A stretch of DNA of 64,000 nucleotides from Desmodus rotundus. Taxonomy: Eukaryota > Chordata > Mammalia > Chiroptera > Phyllostomidae. Below, in pieces: positions 44,285-56,924 of the stretch; within the stretch, counting starts at the first letter, position 1, and each line of letters begins with the position of its first letter. Below the pieces are notes generated by a model. That model was not told the origin of the DNA, made no database searches, and saw only the letters and a list, made by a program, of their open reading frames with translations. The stretch spans positions 11,011,680-11,075,679 of the forward strand of contig NC_071391.1 of NCBI RefSeq assembly GCF_022682495.2, in the 5' to 3' direction. The translations under genes and the position numbers were made by a program.

Positions 44285-46813
44285 TTAATATCCTATGATA
44301 TCCACTTAAGATCCTATTTATGCCTCACCTTATAATGACTACCAGAAGGTGAGAACAATCTTGTTGGTGTTTTGGAATTTAGTGTATTTTCATAAATATA
44401 TGTAAACAAGTTATTTTTAGGAAATTTGGGGGAAAGTAGAGATATATTTACTCTTTCTTTTTTTTCCCTTAAGTCTATAAATGCTATGATGTAATATACA
44501 TTTACATCAATCATATAGTGAAAATGAGACTCCTTTTGGGTCAGAAATTGAGGTTTTTGGTCTGTCCTGTTAATAGTTGCTGGGTGATAGAATGAGGTAA
44601 TTAACAGGGTAATTCTGGGATCATGTTCTGGAATCAGGAATGTATTCCTTCACTTATTGAACGTGTGACCTTGAGTAAGGCACTGGACCTCTCTAAGACT
44701 CAGATTTTTTGCCTGTAAAACTGAGACGAATATAATTATCCTAGGAGATATTTATGCGAATTAAATTAAATTAAGTGTCTGGCATGTGTTAACTTTAATA
44801 AATGCATTATTGTTTCTATAATTGTTTCTAGTTTTCCTTGTTTATAAACTTAGTTAAAGCAAACATATTCTTCTTGCTTTGGTGAATTACAAATTTAATT
44901 ATAAGGAATAATACTTGTTTCATCTTCCTCTGGAAAGGCCAAGTGGCACAGACTGTGAAGCACAGAACACCAAGATACCCTTAAGCAGGTTGAATAACAC
45001 TATCACCAATTTTATTGTGATGCAAACCCAAAGCAAATTCTCTTGTTTGATCCCAGGAAATGTCCAAACAACTTGGATTGGGGGGTGGTAAATAAACTTG
45101 TGTAAATCTGTTAACTGGGACTACTGTAATATCATAAACAACACAAAAATTAAAAAGAATAATAAATTAATTATTTAAAAAATGACTCCTAATGGTGCCC
45201 TACCCCCCTACACTGCCCTCCCTCACTGCCAAAAAAGAAACTCAACAATCACCTCTTCCTCTGGAGATGTACTTCCCCCAGGGTCATTTCTAGAGGAAGC
45301 TTCTTAATTACTTGTTTTTTCCTCGGGCAAAGATTTAAGGGAAATGTCTCTATGGTCCTCCAGTTCTCTTCTGCCTGGTATATACAAGTTGTTTTCCGTT
45401 CCTTTTTTACTCTGCATCCTTACTGGGGGTATTTTTACGCATTCTCAGGTTGGTATACAAATGCATTTGTCTAGAAATGTCAGATGAAGGTTGCATCTTG
45501 GATTTCATATTATTTTTTATTAATTAACATCAATTACTCCTTAAATGTCATCTATGTGTAGGTGTGCTATTTATATATGTGAAAGAGAAGTGATGGTGAG
45601 AGAGAGAGAGAGAAATTTTTTATAGAGATTTGATGATTTGATTATTACAAACTATTAATGGAAGCTACAATTTTCAGGAGTTCATTTAATAATAATTTTT
45701 CCTTATACATTTATGATGTGGTGATGTGTAATATTTCTTTTCATGCTCATAAACACACAGTGAAATGATTACTAGTATTGCTGTTACATCATATAAAGGC
45801 ACAGAAAATTTAAAAACAACCAAACAAAAAAAAATAAAACTTGCCCAAGTTCATAACATGTCATGGACTGAGAATTTAATCAAGACAATAGAAACAGAAC
45901 TCTTTAATTGGAATATTTAATATTTTTTCATTCCTAGTCTTGGGGAAAAATCTATATTTATTGGTAACTTCATTTGAAATACAGAGTTACACTATGAGGA
46001 ATTTGAATATATATTTTTGCTTTTAGATGGTAAAGAAAAGTGCTTCTAAGATTCCCCAAAGTCTGCAGACCACATAACCCCTGGGATCAGACCTAACCCT
46101 TCCACTTTCCTCATCAGTTCACCATTGCTGTTGGTTGGCTAACTACCCATTCAGGTTTTCTTGTATTTCGTTTTTGTGAAATACTAACACTGCCATCTCT
46201 TATAGTCATTTTGTGTGTGTGCCAAATCATCTGTGGTGCCGTGCAATCACGTCTGACTTTCTAAATAAAAATTTCTCTCACGCGAAGCTTTGCAAAATGC
46301 GTAAGGTTGAGCTGCACAGGCAGCCGCAGGCAGGATCCGCTGGTGCACCTATGATCTTTTCACAGGTTGGCAGCTTGTTTTCCAGACATGGAATCTCTAT
46401 TTGTCTCTGTGTTTTCTTTATCATCTATGACAGTGTCTAAAACATTTTTCACAATGTCTTTGTCAAACTTCAAAAATCCAATTTCTTTTTCTTCAGAAAA
46501 TTCGTTTCTTTTCAGAAGGTAATACTTTTATGAAGTACCATTGTTTGGGTAGTTTGCAGATATATCTGTGATCTGTTTATCCTGCTCCTGTTGCTTTGGA
46601 TGGCACACGTTCACAGGCAGGTCACAGTGATCTTTCAATCATTCTGGACAAACACTCAAAACACAATTCCTCTTCCTCTGGGAACTTCGAGAAGCTTCCC
46701 CCAAACTGAAACACAACAACACACTACAGAGCATTTACACAACAAGGAGGGAAAATATTTTATCAAGTTGTTTTCCTGCTTAGTATTAGTTTCTTTTTTT
46801 TTTTCTTGAATGC
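44285..46813. other. Intergenic with MIR remnants and (ga)n
   Basis: MIR-type copies at about 44610-44815 (plus; 'gtgtgaccttgagtaaggca') and 45730-45900 (minus, weaker). Simple (ga)n at about 45597-45614. The tail near 45100-45170 looks like the end of an L1-type repeat. The 75- and 72-residue frames at 46213 and 46591 have no known domain. Confidence 0.45.
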
Positions 46814-46946
46814 AAGGTAGGGCAAAAGTAAGTTTACTGTAGTTTGTACGTGAAACATAGAGTTTATTCTTGCATTATTATTTATTAATTATTGTATTAT
46901 TTCCCCTGTGAACAACTGTAAACCTACCCTTTTGCCCTACTCTGTA
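46814..46946. mobile_element. Mariner-type MITE, copy 2
   Basis: Left end 'caaggtagggcaaaagtaag' with TTTAC after it; the right end inverts to 'cagagtagggcaaaaggg'. The centre 'tattatttattaattattg' matches the copy at 3983-4112. About 130 bp, non-coding. Confidence 0.75.
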
Positions 46947-48567
46947 TGTGAAAACAATTTTTAAGGGTGAAAGACAAAGCTAAGCAACCAGTTTATGATT
47001 TTAGTGGACTTCCATATTTAAAAATTAGTTTAAAATTAAGTTCATGCTTATGTCAGAAAGGGTCCAGAAAAATTCAAAAGAGAAAAAATTGTCAGGAAGA
47101 ACTGAGTGATGACAGGCAGCAGACACCTGCAGAGCGGCAGTGTGCACAGTTCACCTCACACTGTGGGAGCAAAGCCCCACCGTGGCCCACGTTCACCCAG
47201 TCGCCAGTCACAACGCAACTGATGCATAACTTTGTTTGCCTCGAGTTATCATTTTTACCATTACGAATGTTGTATAAGTACACGCAGTTACTGTCCATAA
47301 ATCAGGAATTTTTTAATAAAAAAATGTTCACATTACAACTTTCCACTCTGGTCTGATGCCATCCTTTGTTTCTTAAAGACTCTCAGATATATTTCTTTAA
47401 GGTGGTAGGTAGTTTAACTTTTGTGACATGAATGATAAATTGGTAGATACATAATATTGGCCAATTAATACACAATCTATGAGTAGTAAGCTGAACAATA
47501 AAAAGTGCTATTGAGTTAGACTTCAAAATAATGTAAAGGAAACTGCTTTATGCACAGCAGATTGACAACCACTGTAATTCAACGGGATCACACGCACTTT
47601 CTAAGCTTCAGTTTCTCTCTGCATGTCTGCGTATGCTTAAATCCCAAAGGTTCGGTCAAATTGAACACTGAAAATTTCTTGATATATTTAAACAGGGTGG
47701 CTGGGTGCCTATTTCTCCTTTGTAACCCACAAGGCCATGGGACACAGTTCAAAAATGTGAAGACCAATAAAAGCAAAGCATTCCTCGCATCTCCAATACA
47801 AGACATATTGTCTGCTTTGTCAATCAGCAAGCCTCTCTAGACAGGCACACACAAACAGATTGAAGAGAAAGAGGAACTCTGCAGTGAATTGCCAACTGGT
47901 AAATATAAAGAAACAATACAATTAGGGAATCTCCACCTGACTACCATCACAGCCATAATAGATTTACCTAAGAACACCACTGGCTATTACCCTAGTGGCT
48001 GAAGGTCTGCAGAACAACACAGTATACACAGAGCACAGTCTCTAATCCCCACCCCCACCTACAAAATACACAGCAATGCCTAATTCTCATTGAGTAATAA
48101 GTACAAAATACTTGTTGATTACAAGTATGGTGCTGAGACCTGGCAGATAGCAAAACCAAATGAGAATGAAATAAATACATGTTATGTCTTTCACAATGTG
48201 ATGGAGAAAACATAGCATCATTCCTGGGGCAATCCTGCCCAAAATACATGAATGATATCAATTCTTAAGGAAATAACAACAAATCCAAACAGAGCCATCT
48301 TCAACAAAATCTCAGCTGGAAGCTTTAGGGAAATGTCAGTGTCAGGAAGCAAAAACAGACTCAGATCCAGAGACTTGTCACCTAAAGGCAGGACCCCCTT
48401 CTGGACTGGGCCCTGATACAGTGAAGGAAGAGAAAGAAGGGAGTTTCTTTTCTCTCTCTCTCTCTCTCTCTCCCTTTCTTCCCTCATCTGAAAGGTAGTT
48501 TCTCTATTGTATTTTCTGCCATAAAGATATTTGAATAACAGGAAAATTGGAATAAGTTTTTGGGGTT
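46947..48567. other. Intergenic, unassigned, with (tc)n
   Basis: A 129-residue frame at 46967-47356 shows no domain I recognise. A (tc)n stretch lies at about 48450-48471 and gives a spurious Arg/Glu-rich frame on the minus strand. No gene supported. Confidence 0.4.
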
Positions 48568-48579
48568 AGATTGCAATAT

Positions 48580-48792
48580 ATTTTTTAAAGATTTTATTTA
48601 TTTATTTTTAGAGAGAAGGGAAGGGAGAGAGAAAGAGAGGGAGAGAAACATCTGTGTGTGGTTGCCTCTCATGTGGCCCACACTGGGGACCTGGCCTGCA
48701 ACCCAGGCATGTGCCCTGACTAGGAATCAAACCAGTGACCCTTTGCTTCACAGGCCCGTGTTCAATCCACTGAGCTACACCAGCCAGGACTC
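48580..48792 (-). repeat. Ves-type bat SINE (antisense) with TSD
   Basis: Inverted tail 'tttatttatttatttttag', a 'gggaagggagagagaaag' block, and the inverse tRNA-like head 'gagctacaccagccagg'. Perfect 12-bp duplications 'agattgcaatat' at 48568-48579 and 48793-48804. Confidence 0.9.
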
Positions 48793-48804
48793 AGATTGCA
48801 ATAT

Positions 48805-50611
48805 TGTTTCAAAAAAATTGAACATTGAAAAACTCTTCTAAGGCAAAATGAGTCCCATAAAGGTGTCATGGAGCCTTAGAGCTGGGGGTGGAGGGTGGTA
48901 TCCTTTATATCATAAAACAAAGGATTTTAGAGATGGAGTTATCAACTCTGCAAGTTTTTTTCTGCCTAAATATATTCCAAGTCAGATTATCTAATTTCAA
49001 ACAACTTTAACTGTAATCATTTGTAATTTTTTAGCCATCAGTTAATGCCTCAACTTTTCTTTACTTAGCCTGAGACTCTGGAGTTATGCAGTCTTGGTCT
49101 GATCTACTTTGAATGTTCAGGTCTCCTTTCTCCAGAGAAAACTTTCCTTTCTCAGTGAGGTGAATGGGAGGTAGTGCATTACCTTTGCGGCCACGTCCGC
49201 TTATTTTCACTATGGCAGTGAAGTTTATCTTATTGTCTGCTCTTATCTGTCCTGGTCACTGCCCAGTGATAACCAAGGATAGGTCCCATCAAATTGTAAG
49301 TGAACCAAGTGTAATTCTGGAGGTTAAAACAAGAGTTTTCAGAATAATAATGTGCCCTAGAAATGATATTTAACCTTGAAGGGCACGACACCATTCCATC
49401 ACACATTCATTGTGCCATTGAAAAGCTGTCTCAAGATTCTTATTGGCTAGAATTGCAGTCTGTGCTCCATTTTTACTGAGGCTGATGGACTCTCTCTCTC
49501 TCCTCTCTTCCTGAGATAAGTCAATGCAAACTAAACTAAGTTTAATAGATTTTTTTCCATAAAACTTCTCATAGTGTAATTTTACTAGGTAGATTGTGTG
49601 TCTCTAAATGATTGGATAGGATATAAAGATTTCTCATTATTACTTGAAGAACGGACACTTGTGGATTTTTCTTCATAATCCCTATTAACATTATAAAAGA
49701 AACTAGTGTTTTCTCAGGAAAATAATGTGTAAAATATTGTTCTGGAGAAAGGTGCTCATGATACAACCTATATTTGAAAATAAACTTGCAAAACATCCAA
49801 GAAGCTTTCTTATAACTCCACTGGATCTCAAAAGAAGAGTCAAGCATTTCTTACTCTCTTCCCCTGGTATAACTGTAAGAGTATATCGTGGTTTCAGAAA
49901 ATTTACTTACATTAATACCACTATAAGTAGTAACATTAATCTCCTTGCTTTACTTATTTTTCAATTTCCAGAACATTACAGTGGATGCTACCTAGTAGAT
50001 TGTAATTACATGTGACATGCAAAAGAGTCAGTATACCGGGAATATGTACAATGTATGACTACATATGAACATGTATAAGTGGTTCACCCTTTTAACTTGG
50101 TTTTGATGATGACTGTGATTACTTTGTGCCACTTCAGTTTAAGTGAACACAAGTATGAGATTAGATTAAAAAATATTTTTTATCTGGCATTTAGAGCTGA
50201 TGGGTTATTTGATTAATTGGCTTTCTCCTTTAATCATGAAGAATATATTTATGATAAAAAAGAGATGTAAAAATTTATTTTTGACTTACAGTCAAAAGGG
50301 AAGTATAACTCTCCATAAATATCTAAAAAATGTGAAACTACCAAAACTTGCCAGCATTGGAAAGGAGAGATGTCTAGAAGGTAGTCTTGGAATTTGGCTA
50401 ATCACAATATTTAATACTAGCATGTTTTAATCACAATAGTTAGTATAAGTGTTACATAGTAGAGCCCATGTATTTATTTATCTTAGTGACTGCCAGAGAT
50501 CGGCTGAAAATAACGGCAAAAAGCAGTCATAGATACGTAACAAAGAAACCAATAAAAGTGGGCATGGACAAAAGTATAAATTAATACATAATTAATACTT
50601 GACTTTTACAT
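48805..50611. other. Intergenic, 5' flank of OR5M3
   Basis: AT-rich, with no recognisable gene or repeat. I see no clear TATA and donor pair for OR5M3 here. Confidence 0.4.
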
Positions 50612-50633
50612 TATTTCCTTTTTGTTATCACAG
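50612..50633 (+). promoter_or_regulatory. Predicted splice acceptor of OR5M3
   Basis: 'tatttcctttttgttatcacag' ends in AG at 50632-50633, 35 bp before the ATG. Consistent with a spliced 5' non-coding exon. Confidence 0.5.
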
Positions 50634-50668
50634 AGATTTGTAACTAACATTGACCTAGAACTGAGAAA

Positions 50669-51601
50669 ATGCTCAACTTCACTGATGTGACGGAGTTCAT
50701 TCTTTTGGGACTAACCAGTCATCAGGAATGGCAAATTCTCTTCTTCATCATTTTTCTTGTGGTCTACATTATCACCATAATGGGCAATGTTGGCATGATT
50801 ATGTTAATTAAGGTCAGTCCACAGCTCAACAGCCCCATGTACTTTTTTCTCAGTCATTTGTCATTTGTCGATGTGTGGTTTTCTTCCAATGTTACCCCTA
50901 AAATGTTGGAAAACCTGTTATCAGAGACAAAAACTATTTCGTACAATGGCTGTTTGGTACAGTGTTTCTTCTTCATTGCCCTTGTCCACGTAGAAATTTT
51001 TATCCTTGCTGTGATGGCCTTCGATAGATACATGGCAATCGGGAAGCCTCTGCTCTATGGCAGCAGAATGTCAAGGGTTGTCTGTGTTCGACTGATCTCT
51101 TTCCCTTACATATATGGTTTTCTGACTAGTCTGGCAGCAACATTATGGACTTACGGCTTATACTTCTGTGGGAAAATCGAGATCAACCACTTCTACTGTG
51201 CGGACCCACCTCTCATCAAAATGGCCTGTGCTGGGACCTTCGTCAAAGAGTACACCATGATCATACTCGCAGGTATTAACTTCACGTACTCTCTGACCAT
51301 TGTTATCATTTCCTACCTGTTCATTCTCATCGCCATTCTACGGATGCACTCAGCAGAGGGGAGGCGGAAGGCCTTCTCCACCTGTGGGTCCCACTTGACA
51401 GCTGTCATCATTTTTTATGGGACTCTCATCTTCATGTATCTCAGACGCCCCACAGAGGAGTCCGTGGAGCAGGGGAAGATGGTGGCTGTGTTTTACACCA
51501 CAGTGATCCCCATGCTGAACCCCATGATCTACAGTCTGAGGAACAAGGACGTGAAAGAGGCCGTGAACAAAGTGATGAGCAGAATATGTGTAAAAAATTA
51601 A
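50669..51601 (+). CDS. OR5M3: Olfactory receptor 5M3
   Basis: Odorant receptor of 310 residues. Marks: N-glycosylation site NFT (3-5), GN at 39-40, SPMYFF in TM2, cysteines near 95 and 177, MAFDRY at 116-121, FYCADPP in loop 2, KAFSTCGSH before TM6 and NPMIY in TM7. [32 protein letters not shown] and [20 protein letters not shown] agree closely with human OR5M3 as I remember it, including the unusual MAIG in place of MAIC after DRY. The ATG follows a splice acceptor by 35 bp. An AATAAA starts at the last base of the stop region (51602). The last third has more GC and CpG than the first. No disruption. Confidence 0.95.
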   Translation: MLNFTDVTEFILLGLTSHQEWQILFFIIFLVVYIITIMGNVGMIMLIKVSPQLNSPMYFFLSHLSFVDVWFSSNVTPKMLENLLSETKTISYNGCLVQCFFFIALVHVEIFILAVMAFDRYMAIGKPLLYGSRMSRVVCVRLISFPYIYGFLTSLAATLWTYGLYFCGKIEINHFYCADPPLIKMACAGTFVKEYTMIILAGINFTYSLTIVIISYLFILIAILRMHSAEGRRKAFSTCGSHLTAVIIFYGTLIFMYLRRPTEESVEQGKMVAVFYTTVIPMLNPMIYSLRNKDVKEAVNKVMSRICVKN

Positions 51602-51607
51602 AATAAA

Positions 51608-53215
51608 GTTGAGTTAATTTTGCCTTCTATGTTATATTCGTCAGCAGATTATGACTTAGGACATAGCTAGAGACCTTTCACAAAAGCTAAAGACTGTACA
51701 TTGAGAAGAAAAAAAGGAAGACGCACATTCAAAGAAAAATAATAGATTGACCCATTTCTGTTGATGTAAGAAGTGAGGATAACTAAGACTTCATAAATTA
51801 ACTAATGAAAAGGTTATTTGAGTCAAAGTTCACTAGGACACTAATTGAAATTGCTCAAATTCTTAGCTATTATGAACAGGTTTTGTTTCTCTGTTAGAAA
51901 AGTGCAATAGATGAATATGGGAAATGTCAATTTGCTTATCTAGAGAGTAAATTGGGGCAGAAAAAAATATATGTTTTATTTAATTTTTTAGAATGAGGAC
52001 ATACAATAGTCTCCCTAAAGTTGTGAGATTCTGTGATGGTTAGTGCTTTTTTCAATGTGAAGAGCATGTGTGTTCAGTGACAACTACTTTGAAAATAACT
52101 GTCTTACTGTATTTAGTCCCGATTCAATTTTTTGGTTTTTAAGAGATATCACATGATATCTCTCTTTTACAGATTCTAATAACTTCCATAATTCAACCCC
52201 AAAGTTGCCAAATACTGCCCTGGGCATGTCTCATGTGCCCCTGCCAAGGGTGTTCAGTCTGAATGAAGAATGGGTGGAATTCTTGGATGGATGTGCCATT
52301 TTGAAAGCACAGCTCTGCAGAGTCCACTTAACAAATTAAAATGATGTTCACGTGGAATATTTTGCACAACTGTGACGATATAGTACTTAAAGATTTTAAA
52401 GTAATTTTTGTATTTGAAAGAAATAAAATATTTAGGGTGTTCTCTTTCTTATTACCAATAACCTGTCCTGCCATGATAATATTAACATGATTGATACCTC
52501 TATTTTACCTAATTTCATGAAGTACCAGCATGAAGCAACAACTTTATAACTAGGACTTCCTTAAAGGCTCTTTGTCCTCAGTAACTACACAAGTAAACTG
52601 ATGTTCTGATGCAGACAATGCATAACTCACAGAAATGTAATTCACAGATTTAAACTACACATTTAAGTAACTACAAATTTATCTGCAAAGTTAAAATTAA
52701 AAATTATATTGTTGCAATATGAGGAAAAATATTTTTCATTGTCTGTTTCTGATCTTACTTTCCCTAAGGGAAACCCAATATGCATATGAACTCATTTCCA
52801 CATACACACATACATGTCATGGCCAACTCTTTAAAGCTATTCACATATAGACAAATTGTTATTTTAGATTAAATTGCAGTATTACTGTGTCTCTGATTAC
52901 AAACCACAAACTCCATAAAGAATTTAACATCTAACTTATGTAATATTACTTTTGGAGTGTGTTGAGAGTAATTTCTTTTGAAATTAAAACCATTTATTAT
53001 AGAACTCTTGATAAGCCATGTTATAATATCTTTCACAACATAATTTTGAAGCATTTTAATATTTGTAAACTGTTAGCAGGTATATTTGGATAACCTTTGT
53101 TGCTTCTATTTTTCAAAGGCAAAATGCTTTCCCAACTGACTTTTTTTAGAGAATTATTTTAATGTTACATGAAGAATGATGGCACCCAAGGACAATGTTA
53201 AATCATGTTCAAAAT
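51608..53215. other. Intergenic, no gene recognised
   Basis: AT-rich 3' flank of OR5M3. No clear repeat until the L1 fragment at 53216. Confidence 0.4.
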
Positions 53216-53423
53216 TTTAAATTAATTTGTGTGTTGTGGAGAGTGGGGTTAGGTGGGGACTGGATGAGAAAAGGCGAAGGGATTAGCCAAAAAACATATC
53301 CTCACATACAGACAATAGGGTGGTCATTGCCTGAGGGAAAGGGGGTGGTGGAGGCTGCATGGAAGTGGGGCAAAGGAGAGGAAAATGGGGACATCTGTAG
53401 TAGTGTCAACAATAAAAATCAAG
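53216..53423 (+). mobile_element. L1-type 3' end fragment
   Basis: G-rich 'gtggagagtggggttaggtg', 'ggtggtcattgcctgagg' and the end 'gtgtcaacaataaaaatc' resemble L1 3' UTRs. Edges approximate. Confidence 0.55.
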
Positions 53424-56400
53424 TTTAAAACCAGAGAAGGAGAAAACTAAAATAATTAAATCACTGAAAATTTAAAAAGTTAATTTGTGGGTGACCTTGG
53501 AATATTCAAGTTTTATTATTCATCTAGTTAATTTTTAGGTTGTAGGCTATTATCTCTAATGTCTCTTCTGGTTCATAATTTCCATGAGTTGGCAGAACTC
53601 AAAAAGAAATTTTTATGTGAGCTGAAAATTCAGGATATTTCTGTAAAACAGTTTTTTTAAATAGATTTTATTGTTACATTAATTTCTACATTTATCAACT
53701 TTGTTATATTTAAACATCTCCAACACAAAGTGTGTTTATCTCCCCTTGTCCCTCTTTTGTGCTCTTTCTGTCTCTAACACACACACACACACACACACTT
53801 TCTTCTTTTCAAAGCTACATTTTCTTGAAAGGGTACATATTACATCATAATAACCTGGTGCCAAAAATTTCATCGGATATATTTTCTCCATACTAAATTA
53901 GGAGGAACTCAGGAATTCTGGGTACTTGGGAACTGAGGAATTCAGAAGAAAACTGCTCAAGGACAATTATGTCCATAATTTTTCAGGTTAAATTGAGATA
54001 GTGTACAGTTCAGAGTTTATCAACAAGATAAGTCAGCATTCTGGATCTTTAGCTTGCTCGCTATCTAAACTTGGTAGAAACACTTAATCTCATAGTTACT
54101 TCCCATGTGCATATTTTTATTCTTCAACATATGGATAATATTAGTCACAACAGTAGAGATGGTGGGACCATACCTGTAAAGCGTTTACAGGTGAAATTGC
54201 ATAGTTTCAGTTTTTTGAGTGTGTCATATGAAACAGGCATTGCTCTGAGAATTATCCCTCTGTCATCTGAGACCATTAAGTCACGCTGTCAGACGGTAGT
54301 TTCCTCATTATACAGATAAGCATCAAGGTTGGGAATTGTTACTTTTTCACGGCCACGTAGCTATAGTGGTAGAACCAAGGTTTGATTCCTGATATGTCTG
54401 ACCAAAGTCAGTGCTCCACTGACTCCCAGAAAAGCTTGAACTCCAGGAGTCGAACTGCTCTACGGTCGACTACTTCACCAAGACCTTTAATTGTACTCTT
54501 TCTCCCTAAATGTTTCCAAGTGATCTCTACTTTTGATGCTTCTGGCACCTGTAAACAAACACAAAAAAAGTAAGCACAGGGCATGAGTTGCTGTGATCAT
54601 GCATCCGGACACATGATGTTTGTCAGAACTGTAATACAACAGAAAGCAACTGCCTAAAATTTTGCACGATGCAAGCCAAGGGTATTTTTCTGACATGCGT
54701 AAGTACCAAGTGTGAATGAAACAGGGTAGAACATATGTGAAGGTGAGAGATTGTACCATGATATCAAGAATTTTTATTTCTTAATTTTATTAAAAGAATT
54801 GTTCTTCCAATTAACACCTCTTAGCTTCTCCTACCCCTGAGATGTTTCTAGAATTGTAATCATTATTCCTTTCATAATTACTTGGATTATTCCTTGGGGA
54901 GATGCTCTCAATGTTCCAGATTCCATTATAAATTGTAGGAAATTATCATCTGCTGGTCTCTGCTAAAGGTAGGTCTGCAAATAGTATTCTATGCAATACA
55001 GATGAATGCAGTCAAATCTTTTATTTTTATCCCTGTTTTGAAGAGAAGACTTAGACCTTATTTGTAGACTTGTTATTATAGTGTTTAATTTTGTGAAATT
55101 ATATCACTGGTAAATATTTTATTTCTATTCCAAGTTTATTCAAAATTTCATAAGAATGATTTTGCTACAATAAGTATTTACAAAATTTTGTATTCCTCAT
55201 TTTTACTTATTCATTATTCTCTACAAATTCCATTGATTTGCACATTATTGTTTTAAAATATATGTTAATGAAATTTGAGGATATTGTGTCAGTAAGTACA
55301 ATTGCACCAGCAATTTTTCTTCATGGAAAATTCCAGAAAAGTTAATAAAAGTGAATTTGGTTTTTTTATTTATAAATTGCACATTCTGTATTCTCAATTG
55401 TTTTCATAGAGGATGCACACTTGTGCAACAAACTAGCTCTATCTCAGAAGTGCCTTGCTTATCTGATCTTGGGTCTCTGGAATTACCTAACGGAGGAAAG
55501 GCAGGGAGAAGCAGCGGTCTACTATCTCTGTAGTTCAGCCTGCTCTCACATCACACTAAGGTCTGTCCATCAAGGGTAAAGTATTAAAAGGATAGATTTG
55601 TTTGTTCTTGGAGGATAATCAAACTAAATTTTGAATGTGTAAAAATAGAATAATAGGTTTTCAGAGAGGTAGCAATATAAGGTTATTAAAGGGTACCGCA
55701 CTGAAGTTAAATTACTTGGTTTGTACCTCAGTCTGGTCAGTTGGGATGTGTCTGACCCATGGAGACTTTTCTGGTTTTCAGTGCACTTGTTTCCTCATAT
55801 GTAAAATGACAATGCTAGTGGAACCTGTTCTGTAACATTTGCATGCAAGTGGTTTCCTAAGCCTTCAATAAAAGTGAATATTCTTACTGATATTATAAAG
55901 TTGGGATGCTTGTCACTAGACCAACCTTTTTCAGAGACTTTTAATAATATTGGAATATTATAATACATTATATGAAGATATAGAGATTGGGACACTTTTT
56001 AAAGAAATCATATGTATGAATATCTCTGAATATTTGTTCTACATAACATCCAAGCTAGGCATTTTAAAGAGTTCCAAGATGAAGGAGGTAAACTCTACTA
56101 CCACAGAGCTAGTGATTATGTGTAGAGGAAGAGAAATGCATCACACAAGGACTGAAACAAACTTAGAGAAGTAGTATTAACTTATGTGTTCTGGTACTCT
56201 GATGCTTTTTATATGTTTTATACTGACGATGAGATAGTAGTAGCACTAACCAAAGTGAAACTCTGCTCATCAGAGAATTGTGAGTTCCTCCAGTAAAGTC
56301 GGGAATGTTTACATAGAAAAATCGCTGATCTCAGCTCTCATCTGCCCTGTAAAGAGCAAAGCAGATGAGACACAATCATGGAACTCTACAGGAAGGGGAA

Positions 56401-56660
56401 ACTTAGCTCAGAAGTAAAACTGCAGTGCCTGTTAGGTAATGTGCCCAGTTCATTTTACGTATGATATATTTAATGTATGTATTAAGCATTTCAGGGCTAA
56501 GAGAGTAATTTATTGAGATTAATTAACTTCTCAAATGGGCCCTGCTAATAATTGAAGATGCCATGATATCATCATAGAATTGATGCGCATTTCAATATAT
56601 AAAGGCGTGCCTCCAGCAGCACTCTGTCAACCTGCCAGGCTGATATTTCCTCTCCGCGCT
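53424..56660. other. Intergenic with MIRs and a CA repeat
   Basis: A (ca)n stretch at about 53777-53799. MIR-type remnants at about 54240-54425 (minus) and 55700-55880 (plus; 'cttgtttcctcatatgtaaaatg' region). No frame has a recognisable domain. Confidence 0.45.
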
Positions 56661-56800
56661 TTTGCATCCACTGCTTCTGTCATATTTCTACGCAGCTGGC
56701 TACTTCTCACTGACTCAGTGGTCACCTCCTCAGAGAGATTGTTCTGACCAGTCTGTACTCTGCCTCCCATTATTTCTTATCATTTTAAAAGAATATTATA
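56660..56800. repeat. Possible L2-type remnant
   Basis: 'gtcacctcctcagagagatt' followed by 'gttctgaccagtctg' resembles the end of L2. Weak. Confidence 0.3.
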
Positions 56801-56924
56801 CATGTGTTTTTCTGTTTCTTTTCAGAAGCTTTGGATTGCTCATCATTGTCCAGGCTCTACACGCCTTGCTTTCTTTTAGTGTGTTTCTTCTTTTGGGGAG
56901 AATTTTTAGTTTTTCAATTTCTTT

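Noticed and set aside
46967..47356. 129-residue frame near the second mariner MITE
   Set aside because: No domain recognised, mixed composition and no supporting context; treated as a chance frame.
48218..48487. Arg/Glu-rich minus-strand frame
   Set aside because: It is produced by the (tc)n simple repeat at about 48450-48471.
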